Below the pieces are notes generated by a model, which ran no database searches, was not told where the DNA came from, and worked only from the letters and a program-made list of their open reading frames with translations. A stretch of 57,668 nucleotides of DNA from Flavobacteriaceae bacterium (GTDB lineage Bacteria; Bacteroidota; Bacteroidia; Flavobacteriales; Flavobacteriaceae). Location: positions 1 through 57,668 of the forward strand of contig JANTFW010000005.1 in NCBI GenBank assembly GCA_024763245.1, in the 5' to 3' direction. Shown here piece by piece: positions 26,331 through 33,931 of the stretch. Each line of letters opens with the position of its first letter. Position 1 is the stretch's first letter. Position numbers and translations under genes: made by a program.

Positions 26331-27332
26331 ATGTATAGCTCTAAAATAACAGGAATGGGATTTTATGTCCCTGATAATGTGGTAACCAATGATGATTTGT
26401 CTAAAATGATGGATACCAACGATGAATGGATTCAAGAACGTACAGGAATAAAAGAACGTCGTTGGATAAAAGAGGGTAGTGGAGATACAGCTGCTGTTAT
26501 GGGAGCTAAAGCTGCTAAAATTGCTATAGAACGTGCCGGGTTGATCAAGGATGATATAGATTTTATTGTCTTTGCAAGTTTAAGTCCGGATTATTACTTT
26601 CCCGGAGGAGGTGTACAGATACAAGATTTATTAGAAATGCCCACCGTTGGTGCTCTAGATGTTCGTAATCAATGTACCGGTTTTGTTTATTCTATGTCGG
26701 TAGCCGATCAATTTATTAAAACAGGAATGTATAAAAATGTCTTGGTCATAGGAGCAGAATTTCATTCCAAAGGGCTTGATAAAACAACACGTGGAAGAAC
26801 CGTTGCTGTCTTATTTGGTGATGGTGCCGGTGCCGTTGTGCTTTCTAGAAATGAAGAAGCCGGAAAAGGGGTATTATCGACCCACTTACATTCGCAGGGT
26901 AAGTTTGCTAAAGAATTATCCGTATTAACACCCAGTATTCAAAAATGGGTACCCGCCTTAATGGAAGATCCTGATGATTTATCGTATTATCCGTATATGA
27001 ATGGTCAGTTGGTTTTTAAACATGCTGTAGTTCGTTTTTCCGAGGCTATTGAAGAAGGTTTAACGGCGAATAACCTAACCAAGGAAGATATCGATATGTT
27101 TATTCCACATCAAGCTAATTTACGGATATCACAATTTGTCCAACGACGGTTTAAACTATCGGATGACCAAGTTTACAATAACATTATGTATTATGGTAAT
27201 ACAACGGCAGCCTCAATCCCCATTGCCCTTTGTGAAGCTTGGGAAAAGGGAAAAATTAAAGAGGGCGATCTGGTAGTAATTGCTGCTTTTGGTAGTGGAT
27301 TTACTTGGGGTAGTATTGTAATGCGTTGGTAG
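26331..27332 (+). CDS. fabH: 3-oxoacyl-ACP synthase III family protein (FabH-like)
   Basis: 333 residues. It condenses acetyl-CoA (or a longer acyl-CoA) with malonyl-ACP to start fatty-acid synthesis. The catalytic triad is visible: Cys in DVRNQCTGFVYSM, His in DMFIPHQANLRIS and Asn in YYGNTTAASIPIAL. DEWIQERTGIKERRW and VLFGDGAGAVVLSR are also typical. There is no nearby plsX, rpmF or other fab gene, so this may be a specialised KASIII for branched or longer primers instead of the main copy. Confidence 0.9.
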   Translation: MYSSKITGMGFYVPDNVVTNDDLSKMMDTNDEWIQERTGIKERRWIKEGSGDTAAVMGAKAAKIAIERAGLIKDDIDFIVFASLSPDYYFPGGGVQIQDLLEMPTVGALDVRNQCTGFVYSMSVADQFIKTGMYKNVLVIGAEFHSKGLDKTTRGRTVAVLFGDGAGAVVLSRNEEAGKGVLSTHLHSQGKFAKELSVLTPSIQKWVPALMEDPDDLSYYPYMNGQLVFKHAVVRFSEAIEEGLTANNLTKEDIDMFIPHQANLRISQFVQRRFKLSDDQVYNNIMYYGNTTAASIPIALCEAWEKGKIKEGDLVVIAAFGSGFTWGSIVMRW

Positions 27333-27406
27333 AGTTTATCATAATTCAAACTAATTTATTAATCTAATATAAATGCTTTGGCTATATAAGTATAACGCTT
27401 GAATTG

Positions 27407-27682
27407 TTTATAACCTGAGTTTGACCTAAGCTTTGCTCACAGTTTCAGATAATTAGCCCATAGGCCATCCAAATTTATGAGAACTATCTGGATAATTTGA
27501 ATGAATTTGGGGCAGTATATGGGCTAATTATCGAAATCTACTATTAAGAAAAGCCAATAATACAGCATCTTTTCACTAAAAACTATTTGCAATAACTAGT
27601 AATAACTACTTGATTTTTAGCAAAAATCTACTGCATTATTGACTTTCTGTGAGATAAATCTTAGGTCGAACTCAGGTTTATA
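27407..27682. mobile_element. MITE-like non-coding element (TIRs 29/30 bp, TTTATA direct repeats)
   Basis: TTTATA at 27407-27412 and again at 27677-27682 flank the element. Inside these, 27414-27442 (CCTGAGTTTGACCTAAGC onward to CTCACAG) pairs with the reverse complement of 27647-27676 (CCTGAGTTCGACCTAAGA onward to CTCACAG) with a few mismatches and one gap. Two stem-loops lie inside. One has perfect 15-base arms (27448-27462 and 27518-27532). The other pairs CAATAATACAG at about 27555 with CTGCATTATTG at about 27631. No protein is encoded. It fits a miniature inverted-repeat element or a relic of an IS with its transposase deleted. Confidence 0.6.
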
Positions 27683-27751
27683 GAAAAAAAATCACGTAAA
27701 AACACGAATTATTATGAATTATGATAATGTGATAGATTTTTTTCGTTTTCT

Positions 27752-28111
27752 TTGCCTAATAAAGTCCATTACAAGGTGTTTTTATCATTACATTTTTATG
27801 CACTAATCCGACCTCTAATTCATTATGGGTTTCATTTTATACTACCTTTTTTTATAGCTTGGATTTTTTATAAAAAACGTTGGAAAAAAGTTGGCTTATT
27901 AATGATGGCGACTATTATTGTTGATGTAGATCATTTGATGGCATCGCCTGTTTTTGATCCGAATAGATGTAGTATTAATTTTCATCCGTTGCATACGTTT
28001 TATGCCATTGTTGTTTATTTTGTTTTTCTGTTTTTTCCGAAAACCAGAATAATTGGTATAGGTTTATTGCTCCATATGTTTACAGATGCCCTAGATTGTT
28101 TATGGTTATAA
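27752..28111 (+). CDS. DUF6122 family membrane protein
   Basis: About 119 residues from a TTG, or 111 from the GTG at 27776. No ATG is available upstream of the conserved part. The core HYGFHFILPFFIAWIFYKKR, then MATIIVDVDHLMASPVFDP, CSINFHPLHTFYA and LHMFTDALDCLWL, with three or four helices and conserved His and Asp residues, matches the DUF6122 family as I recall it. The His/Asp pattern (VDVDH, PLHTFYA, HMFTDALD) resembles membrane-bound metal-dependent hydrolases of the YdjM/DUF457 type, which is an inference. It follows the MITE-like element and precedes the flavoprotein gene by 16 bp. Confidence 0.68.
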   Translation: MPNKVHYKVFLSLHFYALIRPLIHYGFHFILPFFIAWIFYKKRWKKVGLLMMATIIVDVDHLMASPVFDPNRCSINFHPLHTFYAIVVYFVFLFFPKTRIIGIGLLLHMFTDALDCLWL

Positions 28112-28127
28112 ATTTGTGTAATAAGGT

Positions 28128-29333
28128 ATGAAAGTAGCCATAATAGGAGGGGGAGCTGCCGGTTTTTTTGCGGCAATAACAGCAAAAGAAAACTATCCCG
28201 AAGCTGAGCTTGTGATTTTTGAAAAATCTCAAAACGTTTTACGTAAAGTAAAAATTTCTGGAGGTGGACGTTGTAATCTTACTAATGCCATTACTCCTAT
28301 AAAAGCATTTGCAAAAGCCTATCCTCGTGGAGAGATGCAATTGCGCAAAGCCTTTGGCCGCTTTAGTAATACAGATGCATTAAACTGGTTCGAAAAAAGA
28401 GGGGTCATTTTATATACCCAAAATGATAATTGTGTTTTCCCTGCATCACAAAATTCACAAACAATTATTGATTGTTTTATGCGAGAAACATCACGTTTGG
28501 GTGTTTCTCTTAAGTTGGGCGCTTTTGTAAAAGAGATTGTCCCGATTGATAAAAAATTACGTGTTATATATGATCACAAGGATGAAATTTTTGATAAAGT
28601 AGTCGTTACAACAGGCGGTAGCCCCAAAAGAAAAGGTTTAGAATGGTTAGCACTGCTGGGACATTCTATTAGCCATCCGGTTCCGTCTCTTTTTACCTTT
28701 AATATGCCTTCGGAATCTATTGTAAAACTTATGGGTATTGTGGTAGAAAATGCCCGGGTTAAGATTATAGGGACAAACCTGCAAAGTAAAGGTGCCTTAC
28801 TGATTACACATTGGGGAATGAGTGGTCCGGCTGTACTAAAACTCTCGGCATTTGGAGCGAGAATATTAAGTGAAAAAGCCTATAATTTTGAGATTTCGGT
28901 CAATTGGATTGATGAAAAAAACAATGAGGAGGTAAAGGGCTATTTATCAAAAATAATGCAAGAGAACCCCAAGAAGAAATTAGGAAATATTCGTCCCTAT
29001 AATTTACAAACACGATTATGGTATTATCTCGTTGAAAAACTAGGTTTGTCTGTTGAAAAAAAATGGGGTGAATTGGGCAAAAAACAACACAATCAATTGG
29101 TTACTGTTATGACTAATGATTTATACACCATACAAGGAAAAACAACTTTTAAAGAAGAGTTTGTTACTTGTGGTGGTGTTGATTTAAATGAGATTGATTT
29201 TAAAACGATGCAAAGCAAACTAATCCCAAACCTCTATTTTGCAGGAGAAGTGCTGGATATTGACGGAATAACCGGTGGTTATAATTTTCAAGCGGCTTGG
29301 ACAACAGCTTATATTGCTGGACAACTGCAATAA
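28128..29333 (+). CDS. NAD(P)/FAD-dependent oxidoreductase, HI0933/YhiN family
   Basis: 401 residues. The N-terminal Rossmann motif is in VAIIGGGAAGFFAAITAK. The family signature KVKISGGGRCNLTNA follows, and the C-terminal part has NLYFAGEVLDIDGITGGYNFQAAWTTAY, the FAD-binding end. It is cytoplasmic. The substrate is not established; homologues are annotated as aminoacetone oxidase family or BaiN-like flavoproteins. It starts 16 bp after the DUF6122 gene and may be co-transcribed with it. Confidence 0.9.
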   Translation: MKVAIIGGGAAGFFAAITAKENYPEAELVIFEKSQNVLRKVKISGGGRCNLTNAITPIKAFAKAYPRGEMQLRKAFGRFSNTDALNWFEKRGVILYTQNDNCVFPASQNSQTIIDCFMRETSRLGVSLKLGAFVKEIVPIDKKLRVIYDHKDEIFDKVVVTTGGSPKRKGLEWLALLGHSISHPVPSLFTFNMPSESIVKLMGIVVENARVKIIGTNLQSKGALLITHWGMSGPAVLKLSAFGARILSEKAYNFEISVNWIDEKNNEEVKGYLSKIMQENPKKKLGNIRPYNLQTRLWYYLVEKLGLSVEKKWGELGKKQHNQLVTVMTNDLYTIQGKTTFKEEFVTCGGVDLNEIDFKTMQSKLIPNLYFAGEVLDIDGITGGYNFQAAWTTAYIAGQLQ

Positions 29334-29359
29334 ATTTTTTCTAACTAGTAACAATTGTA

Positions 29360-29896
29360 TTAAACCTTTGTCATTTGTAGTAATTTTAAGATGGTATTCC
29401 AATTTCGTGTTGTGGCTTGTACGTTTAGGTTTTTTTCGAAAAAATTAGTACTTAGTTTAGATTGATGATATTTCCCTTTGCACCACAGGAATACATTTTT
29501 ATGGTCAATTTTAAATTGATCGGGTTCAAAATTATAGCTAAGGATTTTGTCGATAGATTCTTGTTTTGGTTTCTCTTTTAGTAGTGTTAGGTGTAATTGC
29601 TTTGTGTCGTTTACTTCACTTAGAAAAGGATTTTTGGCAACGGCATTTTGTAAATCGGTAGCCTTAAGAATAATTATTGGAATCTGAAATCCGTAGTTTT
29701 CAGCTATTGTTTTCTCTAATTCCTTTTCCAATTCCGTGGGATGTTTTTCAGACTTAAAAATGAGATTTCCACTTTGGATGTAGGTGTGTACATCTTTTAA
29801 CCCCATTTTTTTGCACAATAATTTTAAGTCATTCATTAAAATTTTCCGTTTTCCACCAACATTTATTCCTCTTAAAATGGCTATTTTAGTATTCAT
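29360..29896 (-). CDS. DUF1697 family protein
   Basis: 178 residues, the usual length. The N-terminal AILRGINVGGKRKILMNDL and HTYIQSGNLIFKSEKHP motifs define the family, and the C-terminal ATTRNWNTILKLLQM is also conserved. It is a soluble cytoplasmic protein of unknown function. Its start lies 21 bp downstream of the feoB membrane-subunit stop on the same strand, so it may be read through from the Feo operon. Confidence 0.9.
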   Translation of the reverse strand: MNTKIAILRGINVGGKRKILMNDLKLLCKKMGLKDVHTYIQSGNLIFKSEKHPTELEKELEKTIAENYGFQIPIIILKATDLQNAVAKNPFLSEVNDTKQLHLTLLKEKPKQESIDKILSYNFEPDQFKIDHKNVFLWCKGKYHQSKLSTNFFEKNLNVQATTRNWNTILKLLQMTKV

Positions 29897-29917
29897 TTTA
29901 GTTTGTTTTATAGATTG

Positions 29918-31336
29918 TTATACTAGAATTCTCCAAATTTGAGCTATCAAAAAGGTAACAATAAAACCTGTAATGATTGGAAGTATTGTTGCGACAAGTG
30001 TCCATTTAAGACTGTTTGTTTCTTTATAAATGGTATAAATTGTTGTACTACAAGGATTGTGTAATAGGCTAAACAACATTACATTTACAGCGGTTAGTAA
30101 TGTCCAACCACCAGCCTTTAGAATATCTGCTGTAGCAGTTACAGAGTTTAATTCAAATAGTACGCCGTCACCTGCTCCAGCGTGAATACCTGTAACCATA
30201 ACGGTAAGCATGAGTATAGTAGGTATTACAATTTCATTCGCTGGAATGGCTACAATATAAGCTACTAAAATAACACCGTTTAAACCTAATAAAAAACCAA
30301 AACCATCTAATGCATGTATGCTCCAAGCGGCTATACTTTCGTTACCAATACTAATATTAGAAATAAGCCAGATAACGGCGCCAGCAGGTGCTGCAAACAC
30401 GATGGCTCTCCATAAAACGATAAGGGTTCTATCTATTAACGAGGTATATATAGTTTTCCAAAAAACTGGAGGTCTGTAGGGAGGCAATTCTAAATTAAAA
30501 GTAGAAATTTCTCCTTTTAACAGTGTTTTGGATAAGCCCCAAGAAAAGAAAAACATAAAAAATATACCCAATACAGCAATACCAATAACTGCTGTAAGTG
30601 ATGCAAAACTTGACAAGGATTGGGGAACTACTGCGCCAATAAATAGGGTAGCTAACAATATTTGTGTAGGCCAACGACCGTTGCAAAGCGAAAAATTATT
30701 GGTAATAATAGCGATTAATCGTTCTCTGGGGCTATCGATAATTCGTGTAGCAACAACACCTGCAGCATTGCAACCAAAACCCATACTCATAGTAAGGGCT
30801 TGTTTGCCGTGTGCTCCCGATTTTTTAAATAAACTATCCATATTAAAAGCAACTCTCGGTAAGTAACCAAAATCTTCTAACAAGGTAAATAATGGAAAAA
30901 AGATAGCCATTGGGGGCAACATCACTGCAATAACCCAAGCTACAGCCAAATACACACCATCAAACAAAAAGCCATTTAACCACCAAGGAAAACCAATGTT
31001 TGTTCCTAAATTCTTTAAGAACGGATGAACCGTGTCTAAAAGCAAAGCCGATAACATAGAGGACGGATAATTCGCACCGACAATGGTTAGCCACAACACC
31101 ACACTTAAAATTAAAAGCATAATGGGAAAGCCCCAAATTCTACTCGTTACAATTTTATCTATTTTAGCATCTAATCTAAATTTTGATTTTTGATTGTCTT
31201 TTGTAACCGAATCTTCTACAATTTTGGCTGCATCAGTATAAATGCTTTCTGCTAAATTATCGTGAAAATCATCACCAATTTGCCAGCGCAAATCTTCTGC
31301 TAAAGCTATGATATTTTCTATGTTCTTAGTATTCAT
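29918..31336 (-). CDS. feoB: Split FeoB, membrane gate subunit
   Basis: 472 residues with about 10 helices. It corresponds to the transmembrane part of FeoB, which moves divalent iron (or possibly manganese) into the cell. The conserved [40 protein letters not shown] and [18 protein letters not shown] blocks are clear. The second gate motif reads [17 protein letters not shown], where classical FeoB has a C-S/G-A-R-L-P motif. This 'CNGR(W/F)P' form belongs to a divergent FeoB branch. The first 60 residues are a soluble helical spacer. It overlaps the G-protein gene by 11 bp in another frame, so the two halves of FeoB are separate polypeptides. Confidence 0.88.
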   Translation of the reverse strand: MNTKNIENIIALAEDLRWQIGDDFHDNLAESIYTDAAKIVEDSVTKDNQKSKFRLDAKIDKIVTSRIWGFPIMLLILSVVLWLTIVGANYPSSMLSALLLDTVHPFLKNLGTNIGFPWWLNGFLFDGVYLAVAWVIAVMLPPMAIFFPLFTLLEDFGYLPRVAFNMDSLFKKSGAHGKQALTMSMGFGCNAAGVVATRIIDSPRERLIAIITNNFSLCNGRWPTQILLATLFIGAVVPQSLSSFASLTAVIGIAVLGIFFMFFFSWGLSKTLLKGEISTFNLELPPYRPPVFWKTIYTSLIDRTLIVLWRAIVFAAPAGAVIWLISNISIGNESIAAWSIHALDGFGFLLGLNGVILVAYIVAIPANEIVIPTILMLTVMVTGIHAGAGDGVLFELNSVTATADILKAGGWTLLTAVNVMLFSLLHNPCSTTIYTIYKETNSLKWTLVATILPIITGFIVTFLIAQIWRILV

Positions 31337-32105
31337 TACTTACAAATTTGCCTGATTTTAATGCTTCTATTATTTGAGTGTCTCCCTCAAGTAATCTAAA
31401 CGCAATCCATCGGCTATTTGAGATATTTGGAAATTCTTTTTCAATGGTTTCGCTTAATTCGTTTACCGATTTTTCTATATTTTTAGGAATATTTTTTATT
31501 CTGTGCGGTTTGCATTGTATTTTTCCATTTGCCAATTCGCTAATGGTTTGAATGAGTTCTGGTATTCCTTTTTGAAATCGTGCACTAGTTGGTACGACTG
31601 GTATACCAAGGTCTTTAGCTAGAATTCGAGTATCAATTTTGATATTATTTCTGTCAGCTTCATCCATTAAATTAAGGCATAAAACAGCTTTGCCAGTAAT
31701 TTCTAAGATTTGTAAAACCAAGTTTAAGTTTCGTTCTAATCGACTGGCATCTACAACAATTATGGTTACCGTTGGTTTGCCAAAAAGAATAAAATCTCTT
31801 GCAACTTCTTCATCCTCGGAGGTAGATAAAAGCGAATAGGTACCGGGTAAATCTACCAATTTGTATTTTTGATTGTTGTACACATAAGCACCTTCTGCTC
31901 TTGTGACCGTTTTTCCCGGCCAATTTCCTGTGTGTTGTCGTAAGCCTGTCAATGCATTAAATACGGTACTCTTTCCGGTGTTAGGGTTTCCTGCAAGAGC
32001 AAGTATAAAATCAAAATCCTCTGTTTTTACACCCAGTTTTTTTAATCCGTCTGCATTAAAATGTGTACAGGTTTCGCAAGCTGTTTTTGTTTTATTTTCC
32101 ATCAT
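31326..32105 (-). CDS. feoB: Split FeoB, N-terminal G-protein subunit
   Basis: About 259 residues from the ATG at 32105; a GTG at 32108 and an ATG at 32102 are alternatives. All G motifs are present: G1 [15 protein letters not shown], switch I in [13 protein letters not shown]3 [12 protein letters not shown]4 NLMDEAD and G5 [10 protein letters not shown] helical GDI-like tail follows ([13 protein letters not shown]). The N-terminal 35 residues carry a CETC motif before the G1 box, which may be a redox or metal site. The stop lies 11 bp inside the membrane-subunit gene, and the start overlaps the upstream regulator gene by 14 bp. Confidence 0.88.
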   Translation of the reverse strand: MMENKTKTACETCTHFNADGLKKLGVKTEDFDFILALAGNPNTGKSTVFNALTGLRQHTGNWPGKTVTRAEGAYVYNNQKYKLVDLPGTYSLLSTSEDEEVARDFILFGKPTVTIIVVDASRLERNLNLVLQILEITGKAVLCLNLMDEADRNNIKIDTRILAKDLGIPVVPTSARFQKGIPELIQTISELANGKIQCKPHRIKNIPKNIEKSVNELSETIEKEFPNISNSRWIAFRLLEGDTQIIEALKSGKFVSNEY

Positions 32106-33123
32106 CACATTTTTTAATTAAAATTTTAGCAGCTTGATCTTTTCTCAATGCTATTGCCGTTCCTTTTATTAAATAGGCTTTTGGATCGCCTAAAGGATTT
32201 AATAAATCAATTTCAATTTTTGCACCTTTTACAAAACCTAAATCCAATAAACGTCTTCGGTTTTCTCCTCTACATTCTTTAGATAGACCTACAATTATTG
32301 CCTTTTTATGGAGTTGTAAACTAGATAAACGGGCAATGTTTTCTTCATGAATTTCTTCTTTATGTAATACAGAAACGGTAATATTTCCTGCAACAATAGG
32401 AGCTAAAATAAATTGTTCGCCCTCAGCATGAAACACAATACGTGTAGTGTTGTTTTCAATAACTTTGATGGTAGAATAGAGATGTATATTTTCTGCTAGA
32501 ATCTGTTTGTAAATAATTTTCGGTTCATCTTCGATATGAATAATTCTACCCATGGTATTTTCTTTTAATGAAGATAATGGAATACCTTTTTTTAAGGCAA
32601 TTTTACCTTTGCTTGTAGGTATGGGATCCCCGTGTGGGTCATATATTGGATTTCCTAAAAGACTGGAGAGTTTATTAATTTCCGAAGTATTTAGCTCATG
32701 TTCTTTTTGCTCTGCACGTTCGTGCCATTCTGTTTTTTTTAAACCCGTTTTTTCGGATAAATATTTTTCCCATAACCGATGTGCTCTTATTATTTGTAAT
32801 GCATATTCGCTTCCTTTGGGTGTTAGTTTATAAGAATCTTTTTCTAAAAAAATTAAATCACGGTCTATCATTTTATTTAGACTTTCAATAATTAATGTAT
32901 TGGAAAAGTGTAAAGCATTTGTTAAAGCATTGGTAGTGATAGAATTGTTAGATTCTTGATTGTGATATAAGAATTTTAATATATCTTCAATTATGGTTTT
33001 ATCTTTTTGGCGGTAAAGATTTTTAAAAAAAAAGAATACTCCTTTTTTAGGTCTAAAAACAAAAAAAAGCAGAAGGCTAATTCCAAAAAATAGAACGAGT
33101 GCTGTTATTGGATTGTAGTTCAT
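32092..33123 (-). CDS. Membrane-anchored DtxR-like protein with two FeoA-like domains
   Basis: 343 residues. Residues of about 7-24 form one membrane helix ([17 protein letters not shown]), followed by a basic stretch. Residues of about 43-105 are a winged helix-turn-helix of the iron-dependent repressor type. Residues of about 108-165 are the DtxR dimerisation and metal domain with His115, Glu119, His134, Glu138, Glu141 and His142, then DPHGDPIP. Residues of about 190-252 look like a first SH3/FeoA-like domain, and 264-337 are a clear FeoA domain ([19 protein letters not shown], then [16 protein letters not shown]). It overlaps both neighbours. It probably supplies FeoA function to the split FeoB; whether it binds DNA is not known. 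Confidence 0.85.
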   Translation of the reverse strand: MNYNPITALVLFFGISLLLFFVFRPKKGVFFFFKNLYRQKDKTIIEDILKFLYHNQESNNSITTNALTNALHFSNTLIIESLNKMIDRDLIFLEKDSYKLTPKGSEYALQIIRAHRLWEKYLSEKTGLKKTEWHERAEQKEHELNTSEINKLSSLLGNPIYDPHGDPIPTSKGKIALKKGIPLSSLKENTMGRIIHIEDEPKIIYKQILAENIHLYSTIKVIENNTTRIVFHAEGEQFILAPIVAGNITVSVLHKEEIHEENIARLSSLQLHKKAIIVGLSKECRGENRRRLLDLGFVKGAKIEIDLLNPLGDPKAYLIKGTAIALRKDQAAKILIKKCDDGK

Positions 33124-33773
33124 CTTTTTAAGTATAAATTCTTAGTTACATTTTCAGAAATACGGAATTGATCTTTGTTTGTTTCTATGACCATTGAATT
33201 ATCAAAATCTTCTTTCTCGATGACCTTTATTTTTGTCCCAATACTTAGGTTATTTTTGTTTAAAAATTTTAAGAAGGTATCCGAATCATTTTTTACTTCA
33301 ACAAAAACGCCTTTTTCGCCAATTTGGAATTGATTGAGGCAAATGGTTTTCGTCGTTTTAAAATTTCCATGTTTATTTGGAATGGGCTCTCCGTGTGGAT
33401 CAACCGTGGGAAAATCTAGAAAGGCATCTAAATGATTGGTTAATTTATCGGATTGAATATGTTCTAATTGTTCGGCTACTTCATGAACTTCATCCCAACT
33501 AAAATTAAGTTTTTTTACTAAAAAAGTTTCCCAAAGGCGATGTTTTCTTATTATAGAAAGCGCTACTTTAGTTCCTTTGGGGTTCAGTTTAACACCTTTA
33601 TATTTTTGATAGGTAAGAAGCTCCTTTTTTGCTAGTTTTTTGAGCATATCTGTTACAGAAGATGCTTTTGTTTCAATCTTTTTTGCAATCAGATTGGTGT
33701 TTACATCGGATTGGAACTTTTGCTCCAGGCTATAGATTTCTTTGATATAATTCTCCTCTGACTTAGATAACAT
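33120..33773 (-). CDS. DtxR/MntR-type metal-dependent transcriptional regulator
   Basis: 217 residues. The winged HTH (LIAKKIETKASSVTDMLKKL) is followed by the metal domain with His78, Glu82, His97, Glu101, Glu104 and His105 (IIRKHRLWETF, then WDEVHEVAEQLEHIQSDKL). It ends in an SH3/FeoA-like domain. Glu101 replaces the Cys102 of DtxR, as in MntR, but the N-terminal position of MntR Asp8 is Asn and that of Glu11 is Lys, so metal specificity is undecided. It is first in the Feo operon, overlaps the next gene by 4 bp (ATGA) and has a palindromic operator upstream. It probably represses its own operon when metal is plentiful. Confidence 0.9.
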   Translation of the reverse strand: MLSKSEENYIKEIYSLEQKFQSDVNTNLIAKKIETKASSVTDMLKKLAKKELLTYQKYKGVKLNPKGTKVALSIIRKHRLWETFLVKKLNFSWDEVHEVAEQLEHIQSDKLTNHLDAFLDFPTVDPHGEPIPNKHGNFKTTKTICLNQFQIGEKGVFVEVKNDSDTFLKFLNKNNLSIGTKIKVIEKEDFDNSMVIETNKDQFRISENVTKNLYLKR

Positions 33774-33780
33774 AAAAAAA

Positions 33781-33804
33781 TATTTTACGCAAAATAGTAA
33801 AATA
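33781..33804. promoter_or_regulatory. Second inverted repeat next to the DtxR-type operator
   Basis: TATTTTAC at 33781-33788 and GTAAAATA at 33797-33804 are perfect 8-base arms around 8 bases. It abuts the palindrome at 33805 and lies 7 bp upstream of the regulator start. It could be a second operator half or a 5'-UTR hairpin. Confidence 0.4.
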
Positions 33805-33824
33805 TTTTTAGGTATATCTAAAAA
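33805..33824. promoter_or_regulatory. DtxR/MntR-type operator palindrome upstream of the Feo operon
   Basis: TTTTTAGGTATATCTAAAAA is a 20-base inverted repeat with one mismatched pair. The TTAGG...CTAA core is the kind of site bound by DtxR/MntR/IdeR regulators. It lies 32 bp upstream of the ATG (33773) of the regulator gene, which fits autoregulation and control of the whole operon. No second copy of the full site was noticed in the window. Confidence 0.65.
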
Positions 33825-33931
33825 TAATGATATTTTTATTAGCTAAAAGGGTTTTGTTTAATAACTTGAGTAGGAGTAATCTTAATATCCCTATGGGCAA
33901 TCCCTTTTAAATTTAAAATTTAGGCTCTTTG

